Below are positions 41,363-51,642 of a DNA stretch of 64,000 nt, piece by piece. Under the pieces are notes generated by a model. That model was not told where the DNA came from, did no database searches, and was given only the letters and a program-made list of their open reading frames with translations. Each line of letters opens with the position of its first letter. Position 1 is the first letter of the stretch. The position numbers were made by a program, and so were the translations under genes. Source of the stretch: Amaricoccus solimangrovi (GTDB lineage: Bacteria; Pseudomonadota; Alphaproteobacteria; Rhodobacterales; Rhodobacteraceae); the NCBI RefSeq assembly GCF_006385685.1, contig NZ_VFRP01000003.1, positions 124,001 to 188,000 on the forward strand, written 5' to 3'.

Positions 41363-41379
41363 GGTCAGCAAGACTGACT
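41363..41379. promoter_or_regulatory. Inverted repeat copy 2 upstream of gltD
   Basis: GGTCAGCAAGACTGACT resembles copy 1 at 41289 and is followed by a T run. The two copies share GGTCAGC and CTGAC and lie 74 bp apart, close to seven helical turns. Either an intrinsic terminator or an operator pair for gltDB. Confidence 0.45.
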
Positions 41380-41448
41380 TTTTATGTTCCCGGGGATGAA
41401 ATAGAACTACGCACGCCCGACCTGGGCCTACCGACGGGGGAGAAGTGG

Positions 41449-42894
41449 ATGGCCGAACAGCGGATGCTGAAATTCGTCAAGGTCGCACGGGACATGCCTT
41501 CCAAACGGCTGGCGGAGGAGCGTCGCGGCGACTTCCACGAGATCTATCGCGAATTCGCCGATGCCAAGGCGGCGGAGCAGTCGAGCCGGTGTTCGCAGTG
41601 CGGTGTGCCCTACTGCCAGTCGCATTGCCCGCTGCACAACAACATCCCCGACTGGCTGAAGCTGACGGCCGAGGGCCGGCTGCGCGAAGCCTACGAGATC
41701 AGCCAGGCGACGAACACCTTCCCCGAGATCTGCGGCCGCATCTGCCCGCAGGACCGTCTCTGCGAGGGCAACTGCGTGATCGAGCAGTCGGGCCACGGCA
41801 CCGTCACCATCGGCGCGATCGAGAAATACATCACCGACACCGCCTGGGAAGAGGGCTGGGTGGCGCCGATCGTGCCCGCGGCCGAGCGCGAGGAGAGCAT
41901 CGGCGTGATCGGCGCGGGTCCGGGCGGGCTCGCGGCGGCGGACGCGCTGCGCCGCGCGGGGTTCAAGGTCACGGTCTACGACCGCTATGACCGCGCCGGC
42001 GGGCTGCTCATCTACGGCATTCCGGGCTTCAAGCTCGAGAAGGACGTCGTGGTCCGGCGCAACCGGCAGCTCGCCGAGGGCGGGGTCGAATTCGTGCTGA
42101 ACTGCGACGTCGGCAAGGACATCACCTTCGCCGAACTGCGCGCGAAGCACGACGCGGTCCTGATCGCGACCGGCGTCTACAAGACGCGCGACCTTGGCGG
42201 CCCCGGCAGCGGGCTGAACGGGATCGTGCGCGCGATCGACTATCTCACCGCCTCCAACCGCAAGAGCTTTGGCGATCTCGTGCCCGAGTTCGAGAGCGGC
42301 GAGCTCAACGCCGACGGGCGCGAGGTCGTGGTGATCGGCGGTGGCGACACCGCGATGGACTGCGTGCGCACCGCGATCCGCCAGGGCGCCAAGTCGGTCA
42401 AGTGCCTCTACCGTCGCGACCGGGCGAACATGCCGGGCTCCCAGCGGGAGGTCGCCAATGCCGAGGAGGAAGGCGTCGAATTCGCCTGGCTCACCGCGCC
42501 GAAGGGCTTCACGGGCGAGAGCGCCGTCGCCGGGGTCCGCGTCGGCCGGATGCGGCTCGGCGCGCCCGACGCGAGCGGCCGGCAGTCGCCGGAGGAGATC
42601 CCGGACGCGGATTACACCGAGTCCGCGCAACTGGTCATCAAGGCGCTCGGCTTCGAGCCGGAGGACCTGCCCCGGCTCTGGGACGTCGAAGGGCTCGAGG
42701 TCACACGCTGGGGTACGGTGAAGGCCGATTTCACCACCAAGCAGACGAGCCTCGACGGGGTCTTCGCGGTCGGCGACATCGTGCGCGGCGCGAGCCTCGT
42801 CGTCTGGGCGATCCGCGACGGCCGCGAGGCCGCCGCGAGCATCATCGACTATCTCGACACGCGCGGCAGCGGCGCCAGCATCGCCGCGGAATAG
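41449..42894 (+). CDS. gltD: Glutamate synthase (NADPH) small subunit
   Basis: The 481-residue beta subunit passes electrons from NADPH through FAD and iron-sulfur clusters to GltB for ammonia assimilation. Two N-terminal Cys groups (CSQCGVPYCQSHCP and CGRICPQDRLCEGNC) bind 4Fe-4S clusters. The FAD motif GAGPGGLAAADALRRAG (near 155) and the NADPH motif GGGDTAMDC (near 300) are complete. gltB follows on the same strand after 176 bp. Confidence 0.96.
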   Translation: MAEQRMLKFVKVARDMPSKRLAEERRGDFHEIYREFADAKAAEQSSRCSQCGVPYCQSHCPLHNNIPDWLKLTAEGRLREAYEISQATNTFPEICGRICPQDRLCEGNCVIEQSGHGTVTIGAIEKYITDTAWEEGWVAPIVPAAEREESIGVIGAGPGGLAAADALRRAGFKVTVYDRYDRAGGLLIYGIPGFKLEKDVVVRRNRQLAEGGVEFVLNCDVGKDITFAELRAKHDAVLIATGVYKTRDLGGPGSGLNGIVRAIDYLTASNRKSFGDLVPEFESGELNADGREVVVIGGGDTAMDCVRTAIRQGAKSVKCLYRRDRANMPGSQREVANAEEEGVEFAWLTAPKGFTGESAVAGVRVGRMRLGAPDASGRQSPEEIPDADYTESAQLVIKALGFEPEDLPRLWDVEGLEVTRWGTVKADFTTKQTSLDGVFAVGDIVRGASLVVWAIRDGREAAASIIDYLDTRGSGASIAAE

Positions 42895-43070
42895 ACGCGC
42901 CGCGGCGGGGGCGCCCGTCCCCGTCGCCACGAAGCCGGACTTTCACGCCCCCGCCGGAGACCGTCCGGCCGGAGGGAGCGGATTGCGAAGCGGCGAATTT
43001 CGCCGCGACCGATACCAGAAGCCTACCACGCCCGGGCGCTGCGAAGCGTCCCCTCGCCAGGAGAACCGCC

Positions 43071-46000
43071 ATGACCGTTTACGATGAGGCCTGGGTTGCG
43101 AGGATGGAGGCCGAGTTCGCCCGTCTCGAGGCGGAGGGTCTCTATCATCCCGAGCAGGAACATTCCTCCTGCGGCGTCGGCCTCGTCGTCGCGATCGACG
43201 GCAAGCCGCGCCGGCAGGTGGTCGAGAGCGCGCTGAAGGCGCTGAGCGCGATCTGGCACCGGGGGGCGGTCGACGCCGACGGCAAGACCGGCGATGGCGC
43301 GGGCATCCATGTCCAGATCCCGACCGCCTTCTTCGAGGATCAGGTGCGCCGCACCGGCCACGCGCCGCGCGGCGAGAAGCTCGCGGTCGGCCAGATCTTC
43401 CTGCCGCGCAGCGATTTCGGCGCGCAGGAGACCTGCCGCACGATCGTCGAGACCGAAGTGCTGCGGATGGGCCACTACATCTACGGCTGGCGCCATGTGC
43501 CGCTCGACATCTCCTGCCTCGGCCTGAAGGCGAACGCGACCCGGCCGGAGATCGAGCAGATCCTGATCTCGAACGCCAAGGGCATCGACGAGGAGAGCTT
43601 CGAGCGCGAACTCTACGTGATCCGCCGCCGGATCGAGAAGGCGGCCGCCGGTATCCGCGACTTCTACGTCTGCTCGCTCTCCTGCCGCTCGGTGATCTAC
43701 AAGGGGATGATGCTGGCCGAGCATGTCTCGGTCTTCTACCCGGACCTGAAGGATCCGCGGTTCGAGAGCGCCTTCGCGATCTATCACCAGCGCTACTCGA
43801 CCAACACCTTCCCGCGGTGGTGGCTGGCGCAGCCGTTCCGGATGCTCGCGCATAACGGCGAGATCAACACGCTGAAGGGCAACCTCGGCTGGCTCCGGAG
43901 CCACGAGATCCGCATGTCCTCGGACTATTTCGGCGAGCAGGCGGAGGACATCAAGCCGATCGTCCTGCCGGGATCCTCCGATTCCGCGGCGCTCGACAAC
44001 GTGTTCGAGGTGCTGGTGCGCGCCGGCCGCATCGCGCCGATGGCCAAGACCATGCTGGTGCCCGAGGCCTGGTCGAAGCTCGCGACCAAGATGCCGCAGG
44101 CCTGGCTCGACATGTATTCCTATTCCAACGCGGTGATGGAGCCCTGGGACGGGCCGGCCGCGCTCGCGATGACCGACGGGCGCTGGGTCTGCGGCGGGCT
44201 CGACCGCAACGGGCTCCGGCCCATGCGCTATGTCGTGACCGGCGACGGGCTGGTGATCGCCGGCTCCGAGGCGGGGATGGTCCCGACCGACGACATGACG
44301 GTGCGCGAGAAGGGCGCGCTCGGGCCGGGGCAGATGCTCGCTGTCGACATGGGCGAGGCGAAGCTCTACCACGACGGCGAAATCAAGGACATGCTGGCCG
44401 CGAGCCAGCCCTTCGGCGAATGGGTCGGCTCGATCACCGATCTCGAGAAGCTGACCTCGGATGTCGAGGAGAAGGCGATCTTCGACGGCGCGGAACTGCG
44501 CCGGCGCCAGATCGCGGCCGGCTTTTCGGTCGAGGAACTCGAGGTCATCGTCCATGCGATGGCCGAGGACGGCAAGGAAGCCATCGGCTCGATGGGCGAC
44601 GACACGCCGCCCGCCGTGCTCTCGGGCAAGTACCGGCCGCTCAGCCACTACTTCCGGCAGAACTTCAGCCAGGTGACCAACCCGCCGATCGACTCGCTGC
44701 GCGAGCATCGGGTGATGTCGCTCAAGACGCGGTTCGGCAACCTCAAGAACGTTCTCGACCAGAACAACAGTCAGACCGAGATCCTGCAGCTCGACAGCCC
44801 CTTCGTCTCGAATGCCGCCTTCGCGGCGATGGCGAAGTATTTCGGCGACGCGGCGACCGAGATCGACTGTTCCTTCGCGGTCGGCAGCGATGCGAACGCG
44901 CTGCAGGACGGCCTTGCCCGGATCCGTTCCGAGGCCGAGGAGGCGGTCCGCGCCGGCGCGAACCACATCATCCTGACGGACGAGCATCAGTCGGCCGAGC
45001 GCGTCGGCATGCCGATGATCCTCGCGACCAGCGCGGTGCATTCCTGGCTGACCCGCAAGGGGCTCCGGACCTTCACCTCGCTCAATGTCCGTTCGGCGGA
45101 ATGCATCGACCCGCATTATTTCGCGGTGCTGATCGGCGCGGGCGCGACCACGGTCAACGCTTATCTCGCCGAGGATTCGATCGCCGACCGGATCGCGCGG
45201 GGCCTGCTGCCCGGCACACTGACCGAGGCGGTCCGGCGCTTCCGCGAGGCGGTGGACCAGGGTCTGCTGAAGATCATGGCCAAGATGGGGATCTCGGTCA
45301 TCTCGTCCTACCGGGGCGGGCTGAACTTCGAGGCCGTCGGCCTCAGCCGCGCGATGGTGGCGGAATATTTCCCCGGCATGCTGAGCCGGATCTCGGGCAT
45401 CGGCGTCTCCGGCGTGCAGAAGCAGGTCGAGGGCGTGCATGCGCGGGCCTGGCTGCGCGGCGAGGCGGTGCTGCCGATCGGCGGCTTCTACAAGGCGCGC
45501 CGCTCCGGGGAGACCCATGCCTGGGAAGCGCAGGCGATGCACATCCTGCAGGCGGCCTGCGACAAGGGATCCTATGATCTCTGGAGGCAGTATTCCAAGG
45601 CGATGCAGTCGCGCCCGCCGATCCAGCTGCGCGACCTGCTGGACTTCCAGCCGAAGACCCCGGCCGTGCCACTGGCGCAGGTGGAATCGATCACCGCGAT
45701 CCGCAAGCGCTTCGTGACGCCGGGCATGTCGCTCGGCGCGCTGGGGCCGGAGGCGCACAAGACGCTGAACGTGGCGATGAACCGGATCGGTGCGAAGTCG
45801 GATTCGGGCGAGGGCGGCGAGGATCCGGCGCATTACACGCCGGAATCGAACGGCGACAATCCCTCCGCCAAGATCAAGCAGGTGGCGAGCGGACGCTTCG
45901 GTGTCACCGCCGATTACCTCAATCACTGCGAGGAACTCGAGATCAAGGTCGCCCAGGGCGCGAAGCCCGGCGAGGGAGGCCAGCTTCCGGGCATCAAGGT

Positions 46001-47597
46001 CACCGAGCTCATCGCGCGGCTGCGGCATTCGACGCAGGGCGTGACGCTGATCTCGCCGCCGCCGCACCACGACATCTACTCGATCGAGGATCTGGCGCAG
46101 CTCATCTACGACCTGAAGCAGATCAACCCGCGGGCGAAGGTCTGCGTGAAGCTCGTGAGCCAGTCGGGCGTGGGCACGATCGCGGCGGGCGTCGCCAAGG
46201 CCAAGGCCGACGTGATCCTGATCTCGGGCCACAACGGCGGCACGGGCGCGAGCCCGGTGACCTCGATCAAGTTCGCGGGCCTGCCCTGGGAGATGGGCCT
46301 CAGCGAGGCGCATCAGGTGCTGACGATCAACAACCTCCGCGACCGGGTGACGCTGCGCACGGACGGCGGGCTCCGCACCGGCCGGGACATCGTGATCGCC
46401 GCGATGCTCGGCGCGCAGGAATTCGGTATCGGCACCGCGGCGCTGATCGCGATGGGCTGCATCATGGTGCGGCAGTGCCAGTCGAACACCTGCCCGGTCG
46501 GCGTCTGCACGCAGAACCCGGACCTGCGGGCGAAGTTCACCGGCACCGCCGACAAGGTGGTGAACCTCATCAGCTTCTACGCGCAGGAAGTGCGCGAGGT
46601 GCTGGCGAGCGTCGGCGCGAAGTCCATCGACGAGGTGATCGGGCGGGCCGACCTGCTGACGCAGGTGAGCCGCGGCTCCGAGCATCTCGACGATCTCGAC
46701 CTCAATCCGCTGCTCATCAACGTCGACCAGGGGGAGCGTCAGGTCTATGACCGGGCGCAGCCGCGGCAGGCCGTGCTCGACACGCTGGACCAGCAGGTGG
46801 TCGCCGACGCCGAGCCGTTCTTCAAGGACGGCGAGAAGATGCAGCTGAGCTACGCGGTGCAGAACACGCTGCGTTCGATCGGCACGCGGGTGTCGAGCCA
46901 CATCGTCCAGCGGTTCGGGATGAAGAACAACCTTCAGTCCGACCATCTGACGATCAAGCTCTCCGGTTCCGCCGGCCAGTCGCTCGGCGCCTTCGCCGCG
47001 CCGGGGCTCAAGATCGAGGTCTCGGGCGAGGCGAACGACTATGTGGGCAAGGGGCTCTCGGGCGGCACGATCGTCGTGAAGCCGCCGCTCGGCAGCCCGC
47101 TCGTGCCGCATGACAACGCGATCATCGGCAACACGGTCCTCTATGGCGCGACCGCGGGCAAGCTCTTCGCCAACGGACGCGCGGGCGAGCGGTTCTGCGT
47201 GCGCAACTCCGGCGCGACGGTGGTGATCGAGGGTTGCGGCTCGAACGGCTGCGAATACATGACCGGTGGCACGGCGGTGATCCTCGGCCGGTTCGGCGAC
47301 AATTTCGGCGCCGGCATGACCGGAGGCATGGCCTTCCTGTGGGATCCGGAGGGCGAGATCGACACGCGGCTAAACCCGGAGAACGTGATCTCGGTCGCGA
47401 TCGAATCCGAGGAATGGGCCGAGGAACTGCGCGGGATCATCGCGGAGCATCTGAGGGAGACCGGCAGCCCCCGCGCCGCCGAGATCCTGCGCCACTGGGA
47501 GGACAGCCTGCCGAAGTTCCGGCAGATCGTCCCGAAGGAAATGCTGAGCCGGCTCAAGTACCCGCTGAGCGACCGTCCGGCGGCGGCGACCGCCTGA
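43071..47597 (+). CDS. gltB: Glutamate synthase (NADPH) large subunit
   Basis: ATG 43071 (after CAGGAGAACCGCC) gives 1508 residues, the normal length. A 33-residue propeptide ends before Cys34 in HSSCGVG, the N-terminal nucleophile of the glutaminase domain. The central FMN/synthase part carries GGEDPAHYTPESNGDNPSAK and SGHNGGTGASP, and the 3Fe-4S cluster Cys triad is in CIMVRQCQSNTCPVGVC. The C-terminal GXGXG beta-helix domain ends with the GCGSNGCEYMTGGTAVILG region. It makes two glutamate from glutamine and 2-oxoglutarate. Confidence 0.97.
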   Translation: MTVYDEAWVARMEAEFARLEAEGLYHPEQEHSSCGVGLVVAIDGKPRRQVVESALKALSAIWHRGAVDADGKTGDGAGIHVQIPTAFFEDQVRRTGHAPRGEKLAVGQIFLPRSDFGAQETCRTIVETEVLRMGHYIYGWRHVPLDISCLGLKANATRPEIEQILISNAKGIDEESFERELYVIRRRIEKAAAGIRDFYVCSLSCRSVIYKGMMLAEHVSVFYPDLKDPRFESAFAIYHQRYSTNTFPRWWLAQPFRMLAHNGEINTLKGNLGWLRSHEIRMSSDYFGEQAEDIKPIVLPGSSDSAALDNVFEVLVRAGRIAPMAKTMLVPEAWSKLATKMPQAWLDMYSYSNAVMEPWDGPAALAMTDGRWVCGGLDRNGLRPMRYVVTGDGLVIAGSEAGMVPTDDMTVREKGALGPGQMLAVDMGEAKLYHDGEIKDMLAASQPFGEWVGSITDLEKLTSDVEEKAIFDGAELRRRQIAAGFSVEELEVIVHAMAEDGKEAIGSMGDDTPPAVLSGKYRPLSHYFRQNFSQVTNPPIDSLREHRVMSLKTRFGNLKNVLDQNNSQTEILQLDSPFVSNAAFAAMAKYFGDAATEIDCSFAVGSDANALQDGLARIRSEAEEAVRAGANHIILTDEHQSAERVGMPMILATSAVHSWLTRKGLRTFTSLNVRSAECIDPHYFAVLIGAGATTVNAYLAEDSIADRIARGLLPGTLTEAVRRFREAVDQGLLKIMAKMGISVISSYRGGLNFEAVGLSRAMVAEYFPGMLSRISGIGVSGVQKQVEGVHARAWLRGEAVLPIGGFYKARRSGETHAWEAQAMHILQAACDKGSYDLWRQYSKAMQSRPPIQLRDLLDFQPKTPAVPLAQVESITAIRKRFVTPGMSLGALGPEAHKTLNVAMNRIGAKSDSGEGGEDPAHYTPESNGDNPSAKIKQVASGRFGVTADYLNHCEELEIKVAQGAKPGEGGQLPGIKVTELIARLRHSTQGVTLISPPPHHDIYSIEDLAQLIYDLKQINPRAKVCVKLVSQSGVGTIAAGVAKAKADVILISGHNGGTGASPVTSIKFAGLPWEMGLSEAHQVLTINNLRDRVTLRTDGGLRTGRDIVIAAMLGAQEFGIGTAALIAMGCIMVRQCQSNTCPVGVCTQNPDLRAKFTGTADKVVNLISFYAQEVREVLASVGAKSIDEVIGRADLLTQVSRGSEHLDDLDLNPLLINVDQGERQVYDRAQPRQAVLDTLDQQVVADAEPFFKDGEKMQLSYAVQNTLRSIGTRVSSHIVQRFGMKNNLQSDHLTIKLSGSAGQSLGAFAAPGLKIEVSGEANDYVGKGLSGGTIVVKPPLGSPLVPHDNAIIGNTVLYGATAGKLFANGRAGERFCVRNSGATVVIEGCGSNGCEYMTGGTAVILGRFGDNFGAGMTGGMAFLWDPEGEIDTRLNPENVISVAIESEEWAEELRGIIAEHLRETGSPRAAEILRHWEDSLPKFRQIVPKEMLSRLKYPLSDRPAAATA

Positions 47598-47623
47598 CGC
47601 TTCCGACCAGCGCCATCCGACAC

Positions 47624-47660
47624 GGCCCCGCCGGCATTTCACCGGCGGGGCCTTTCCTTT
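47624..47660 (+). terminator. Terminator after gltB
   Basis: GGCCCCGCCGG (47624-47634) pairs perfectly with CCGGCGGGGCC (47642-47652), 7-base loop, followed by TTTCCTTT. Confidence 0.88.
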
Positions 47661-47746
47661 CCGGCACTTGCGCGCGGAAGGGGCTGGCGCGGCGCGCGTG
47701 GCGCGCTAGGCTCGGCGGGAAGAACGAACGGGAGGACATCGGATTG

Positions 47747-48265
47747 ATGGACGCGGAGGAACTGCGCGCGCTTCAGGCGCCGCTGAAGGATCGCTATCGC
47801 GCGGAACCCGGCGCGGCGCTCGCCACGCTGAAGGCCCGGGGCAGCCTCGCGGAGGCTGGAATCGCCTGCAAGGTCGAGACCGGCCGCGCGCTGGTGACCG
47901 CGGGGCTGCATCCCGCGACCGGGGGCGGCGGGCTCGAGGCCTGTTCGGGCGACATGCTGCTCGAGGCGCTCGTGGCCTGCGCCGGCGTCACGCTGAAGGC
48001 CGTGGCGACGGCGATCGGCGTCGAGCTTCGCGACGCGGAGATCCGGGTCGAGGGCGATCTCGATTTCCGCGGCACGCTCGGCGTCGACCGCGAGGCGCCG
48101 GTGGGATTCCGGGCGATCCGGCTCGCCTTCGACCTCGATACCGACGCGCCCGCGGAACAGCTCGACCAGCTCATGAAGCTGACGGAGCGCTACTGCGTCG
48201 TCTACCAGACCTTGCGGCGCGGGCCGGAGCTTTCCACGACCCTGGCGCGGGTGACGGCGGAATAG
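47747..48265 (+). CDS. OsmC family peroxiredoxin-like protein
   Basis: ATG 47747 with GGGAGG upstream gives 172 residues. The sequence around ACSGDMLLEALVACAGVTLK and the C-terminal LTERYCVVYQTLR have the two conserved Cys (about 66/77 region and 156) of OsmC-like thiol peroxidases. These reduce organic hydroperoxides. It follows the gltB terminator and stands as its own unit before mtgA. Confidence 0.85.
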   Translation: MDAEELRALQAPLKDRYRAEPGAALATLKARGSLAEAGIACKVETGRALVTAGLHPATGGGGLEACSGDMLLEALVACAGVTLKAVATAIGVELRDAEIRVEGDLDFRGTLGVDREAPVGFRAIRLAFDLDTDAPAEQLDQLMKLTERYCVVYQTLRRGPELSTTLARVTAE

Positions 48266-48327
48266 GCGGCCTCGCGCGCGGGCGGCGATCCCCGCGGGAC
48301 GGGCGGCCGGACAAGACGGGAGAGCCG

Positions 48328-48996
48328 GTGATCAATCTTCTCTGGGCGATCCTGCGCCGCCTTCTCGTTCTCGCGGCGCTGGCGGCTGTGCTGCTCGTCC
48401 TGCTGTTCCGCTTCGTCGATCCGCCGACGAATTTCTACATGATGTCCGAGCGGCTGCGGCTCGGCGCGGTCGAACGGCGCTGGGTGCCGCTCGCGGAGAT
48501 GTCCGCCTGGCTGCCGCTCTCCGCGGCCGCGGCCGAGGATGCGAATTTCTGCGCGCACAGCGGATTCGACCTCGACGGCATCCGCGACGCGCTGGCCGAT
48601 GGCGGGCGGCTGCGGGGCGCGAGCACGATCAGCCAGCAGGTGGCGAAGAACGTCTTCCTCTGGCCGTCGCGAAGCTGGCTCCGCAAGGGGTTCGAGGCCG
48701 GGTTCACCGTGCTGATCGAACTGACCTGGCCGAAGCGGCGGATCATGGAGGTCTATCTCAACATCGCCGAGTTCGGCGAGGGGATCTTCGGCGTCGAGGC
48801 GGCCTCGCGGCATTACTTCGATACCGGCGCGGCGAGGATGACGCCGCGGGCCTCCGCGCGGCTGATGGCGGTGCTGCCGGATCCGAAGAACCGCTCGCCG
48901 GTGAGCGGGACGGGCTACATCCGGAGCCGCGGCCGGGCCATCGAGCATGGCGCCCAGACGCTGCGGGTCGACGGCCGGGCGGCGTGTTTCCTGTGA
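48328..48996 (+). CDS. mtgA: Monofunctional peptidoglycan glycosyltransferase
   Basis: GTG 48328 gives 222 residues. One N-terminal membrane segment ([19 protein letters not shown]) is followed by a GT51 transglycosylase domain: [14 protein letters not shown] with the catalytic Glu, [20 protein letters not shown], and [20 protein letters not shown] with the second Glu. No transpeptidase domain follows, as in MtgA. It polymerises lipid II glycan chains at the periplasmic face. Confidence 0.94.
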   Translation: MINLLWAILRRLLVLAALAAVLLVLLFRFVDPPTNFYMMSERLRLGAVERRWVPLAEMSAWLPLSAAAAEDANFCAHSGFDLDGIRDALADGGRLRGASTISQQVAKNVFLWPSRSWLRKGFEAGFTVLIELTWPKRRIMEVYLNIAEFGEGIFGVEAASRHYFDTGAARMTPRASARLMAVLPDPKNRSPVSGTGYIRSRGRAIEHGAQTLRVDGRAACFL

Positions 48997-49085
48997 AGGC
49001 GGCTGCGCCCGGGGGGAGGCCGGGCGGTTGAAGCGCGGGGGATTCGCGGCGATAAGGGAGGATCGAGCAAGGAAAGGCCGCGAAA

Positions 49086-49751
49086 ATGCGCCGTCTCTAT
49101 CACATGCCCCTGTCGCCCTTCTGCCGCAAGGTCCGGCTCGTCCTCGCCGAGAAGAAGATCGAGGTGGAACTGGCCGAGGAAAAGCCGTGGGAGCGGCGGA
49201 TGGACTACCTGCGGATGAACCCCGCCGGCAAGGTTCCGCTTCTGAAGATCGACGATCTCGTGCTCGCGGAATCGAGCGCGATCTTCGAATATATCGAGGA
49301 AACCCATCCCGAACCGCCGCTGCTGCCGCGCAAGCCCGCGGCCCGGGCCGAGGCGCGCCGGCTGGCCGCCTGGTTCGACGACAAGTTCCACCACGAGGTG
49401 ACGGCGAACCTGCTCTACGAGCGGGTGAACAAGAAGCTGATGAAGGCCGGCTATCCCGAAAGCGAGAAGATCAAGGCGGGGCTTCGCAACATCAAGTACC
49501 ATCTCGACTACATGGAATGGCTGTTCGAGAGCCGCGGCTGGCTCGCGGGCGACCAGATGACCATCGCCGATTTCGCGGCGGCGGCGCATCTCTCCTGTCT
49601 CGACTATGTCGCGGATGTGGACTGGACCCGCGGCCAGGGCGTGCGGGACTGGTATGCGAAGATCAAGTCGCGCCCGGCCTTCCGCTCGATCCTCGCGGAC
49701 CTCGTGCCGGGCTTCACGCCGCCGCAGCATTACGCGGATCTGGATTTCTGA
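49086..49751 (+). CDS. Glutathione S-transferase family protein
   Basis: The 221-residue protein has an N-terminal thioredoxin-like domain ([20 protein letters not shown]; Ser/Pro-Phe-Cys at the active site), [13 protein letters not shown] and [11 protein letters not shown] of the glutathione site, and an all-helical C-terminal domain with [20 protein letters not shown]. Substrate unknown. It lies 8 bp before queG and is likely cotranscribed. Confidence 0.92.
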   Translation: MRRLYHMPLSPFCRKVRLVLAEKKIEVELAEEKPWERRMDYLRMNPAGKVPLLKIDDLVLAESSAIFEYIEETHPEPPLLPRKPAARAEARRLAAWFDDKFHHEVTANLLYERVNKKLMKAGYPESEKIKAGLRNIKYHLDYMEWLFESRGWLAGDQMTIADFAAAAHLSCLDYVADVDWTRGQGVRDWYAKIKSRPAFRSILADLVPGFTPPQHYADLDF

Positions 49752-49759
49752 GGGAGGCC

Positions 49760-50863
49760 ATGCTGGACGCGGGGCCGGAGGAGATCGCCGCGCGGATCAG
49801 GGCGCGGGCGCTCGCGGAGAGGTTCTCGGCCTCCGGCATCTGCGCGCCCGATGCGATCCCGCTGGCGAAGGCGCGGCTCGCCGCCTTCGTCGCCGCCGGC
49901 CGTCACGGCACGATGGGCTACATGGCCGAGCGGATGGCCTGGCGCGGCGACCCCGCCGCGCTCTGGCCCGAGGCGCGCTCCGTCATCATGCTGGCGGAGG
50001 TCTACACGCCCGAGGAGGATCCGCTGGCGCTGCTGTCCCGGCCCGACCGGGGCAATGTCAGCGTCTACGCGCGCGGGCGCGACTACCACGACACGGTGAA
50101 GAAGCGGCTGAAGCGGCTCGGCCGCTGGCTGGTCGCGGAGACCGGGGCGGAGATCAAGGTCTTCGTCGACACCGCGCCGGTGATGGAGAAGCCGCTGGCC
50201 GAGGCCGCGGGGCTCGGCTGGCAGGGCAAGCACACGAACCTGGTGGGCCGGCGGCTCGGGAGCTGGTTCTTCCTCGGCGCGATCTTCACGACGCTCGACC
50301 TGCCGCGCGACGCGGCGGAGCGGGATCATTGCGGCTCCTGCCGCGCCTGTCTCGACATCTGCCCGACCGGCGCGTTTCCCGCGCCCTATCAGCTCGATGC
50401 GCGGCGCTGCGTCTCCTATCTCACCATCGAGCACGCGGGGCCGGTCGATCCGGAGCTGCGCCCGCTCCTCGGCAACCGGATCTATGGCTGCGACGACTGC
50501 CTCGCGGTCTGTCCCTGGAACAAGTTCGCCGGGGTGGCCCGGGAGGCGGCCTATCACGCGCGGGAAAACCTTCGCGCGCCCGCCCTCGCTGAACTCGCGG
50601 GCCTGGACGACGCGGGCTTCCGCGCGCGCTTCTCCGGCTCGCCGATCAAGCGGATCGGCCGGAACCGCTTCGCGCGCAACGTCGCCTACGCGGTCGGCAA
50701 TTCCGGCGAGGCGGCGCTCATCCCGGTCGCGGAGGGGCTGGCCGCGGACGCGGATCCCGTGGCGCGGGAGGCGGGGGAGTGGGCGCTGGCGCGGCTTCGG
50801 TCAGCATCTGCAGGTTCCGCCGCGCCGGGCCGGCCAGATCGCTCTCCGGATGGGTCTCGATGA
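49760..50863 (+). CDS. queG: Epoxyqueuosine reductase
   Basis: ATG 49760 gives 367 residues. QueG uses cobalamin and two 4Fe-4S clusters to convert epoxyqueuosine to queuosine in tRNA. The cluster motifs [16 protein letters not shown] and [13 protein letters not shown] are complete, and [16 protein letters not shown] and [15 protein letters not shown] fit the family. The last 25 residues (after WALARL) are Ser/Pro/Gly-rich and run 146 bp into the 3' end of the convergent TPR gene, so the natural C-terminus of the fold is near 50795. Confidence 0.94.
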   Translation: MLDAGPEEIAARIRARALAERFSASGICAPDAIPLAKARLAAFVAAGRHGTMGYMAERMAWRGDPAALWPEARSVIMLAEVYTPEEDPLALLSRPDRGNVSVYARGRDYHDTVKKRLKRLGRWLVAETGAEIKVFVDTAPVMEKPLAEAAGLGWQGKHTNLVGRRLGSWFFLGAIFTTLDLPRDAAERDHCGSCRACLDICPTGAFPAPYQLDARRCVSYLTIEHAGPVDPELRPLLGNRIYGCDDCLAVCPWNKFAGVAREAAYHARENLRAPALAELAGLDDAGFRARFSGSPIKRIGRNRFARNVAYAVGNSGEAALIPVAEGLAADADPVAREAGEWALARLRSASAGSAAPGRPDRSPDGSR

Positions 50864-51593
50864 GGCGCATCCAGGCCTCGGCCGCGGCGTCCCTGTCGCC
50901 GGCGGTCGCGAGCGCGGCGCCCTCCTCGAACAGCGCCTCCGGCAGGTCGGGGGTGATCGCGAGCGCGCGGCGCGCCTCGGCCAGCGCGGCGTCGCCGTCG
51001 CCGAGGTGACGCAGCGTCGCGGCGCGGAGCGCGAGGGCCGTCGCATCCCCGGGTTCGAGCGCCAGCGCCTTGTCGAGCGAAGCGCGCGCGCTCGTCCAGT
51101 CCTCCTCCCCCGCCTGGGCGCGGGCGAGGTCGATCCAGCGATCCGCGCCGGGCTCCGTCAGCCGGTTGGCCGACAGGAGCGCCTCGCGCGCGAGATCGGG
51201 GCGGCCCACCCGGAGCCAGAGCCGCGCGGCGTCCTCGTAGGTGGTCGCGCGCAGGTTCATGTCCATCGCCCGGTTCGGGTTCTGCGCCACGGCGGTCAGC
51301 ATCTGCGCGGCGGTCGCGTCGGCCCCCATCGCCTCGAGCGCGGACGCCTCGCAGAGCCGGGCCTCGACCCCGCCGCCGAGACGGTACCAGAGCGCCGCCT
51401 TCTCCCGCGCGGTCGCGGGATCGGTCCGGATCTCGGCCTCGCATTGCTCGGCCGAGGATATGCCGGGATCGGCGGGCCGGGGCGAGACATCGGGCCGGGG
51501 GGGCGCGTCCGGTCCGGCGGCCGGCATGGTTTCCTGCGCGGGCGCGGCGCCCGCGGCGAGAAGGAGGGCGAGAGTGAGGAAATGCCTTCGCAT
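50718..51593 (-). CDS. Exported TPR-repeat protein
   Basis: The 291-residue protein starts with a signal peptide ([17 protein letters not shown]). About 100-255 hold tetratricopeptide-like helical repeats ([60 protein letters not shown]). The final 35 residues are Pro/Arg-rich and overlap queG on the opposite strand. Such proteins are periplasmic scaffolds; the partner is unknown. Confidence 0.85.
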   Translation of the reverse strand: MRRHFLTLALLLAAGAAPAQETMPAAGPDAPPRPDVSPRPADPGISSAEQCEAEIRTDPATAREKAALWYRLGGGVEARLCEASALEAMGADATAAQMLTAVAQNPNRAMDMNLRATTYEDAARLWLRVGRPDLAREALLSANRLTEPGADRWIDLARAQAGEEDWTSARASLDKALALEPGDATALALRAATLRHLGDGDAALAEARRALAITPDLPEALFEEGAALATAGDRDAAAEAWMRLIETHPESDLAGPARRNLQMLTEAAPAPTPPPPAPRDPRPRPAPPRPG

Positions 51594-51642
51594 GGCAGCG
51601 GCCTTCCCCTAGAGGTCTGGCTGGGATGAATGAGGAGGGCCC

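Noticed and set aside
43023-47111. 1362-codon minus strand open frame antisense to gltB
   Set aside because: GltB has all motifs on the + strand; the antisense frame is GC-bias noise.
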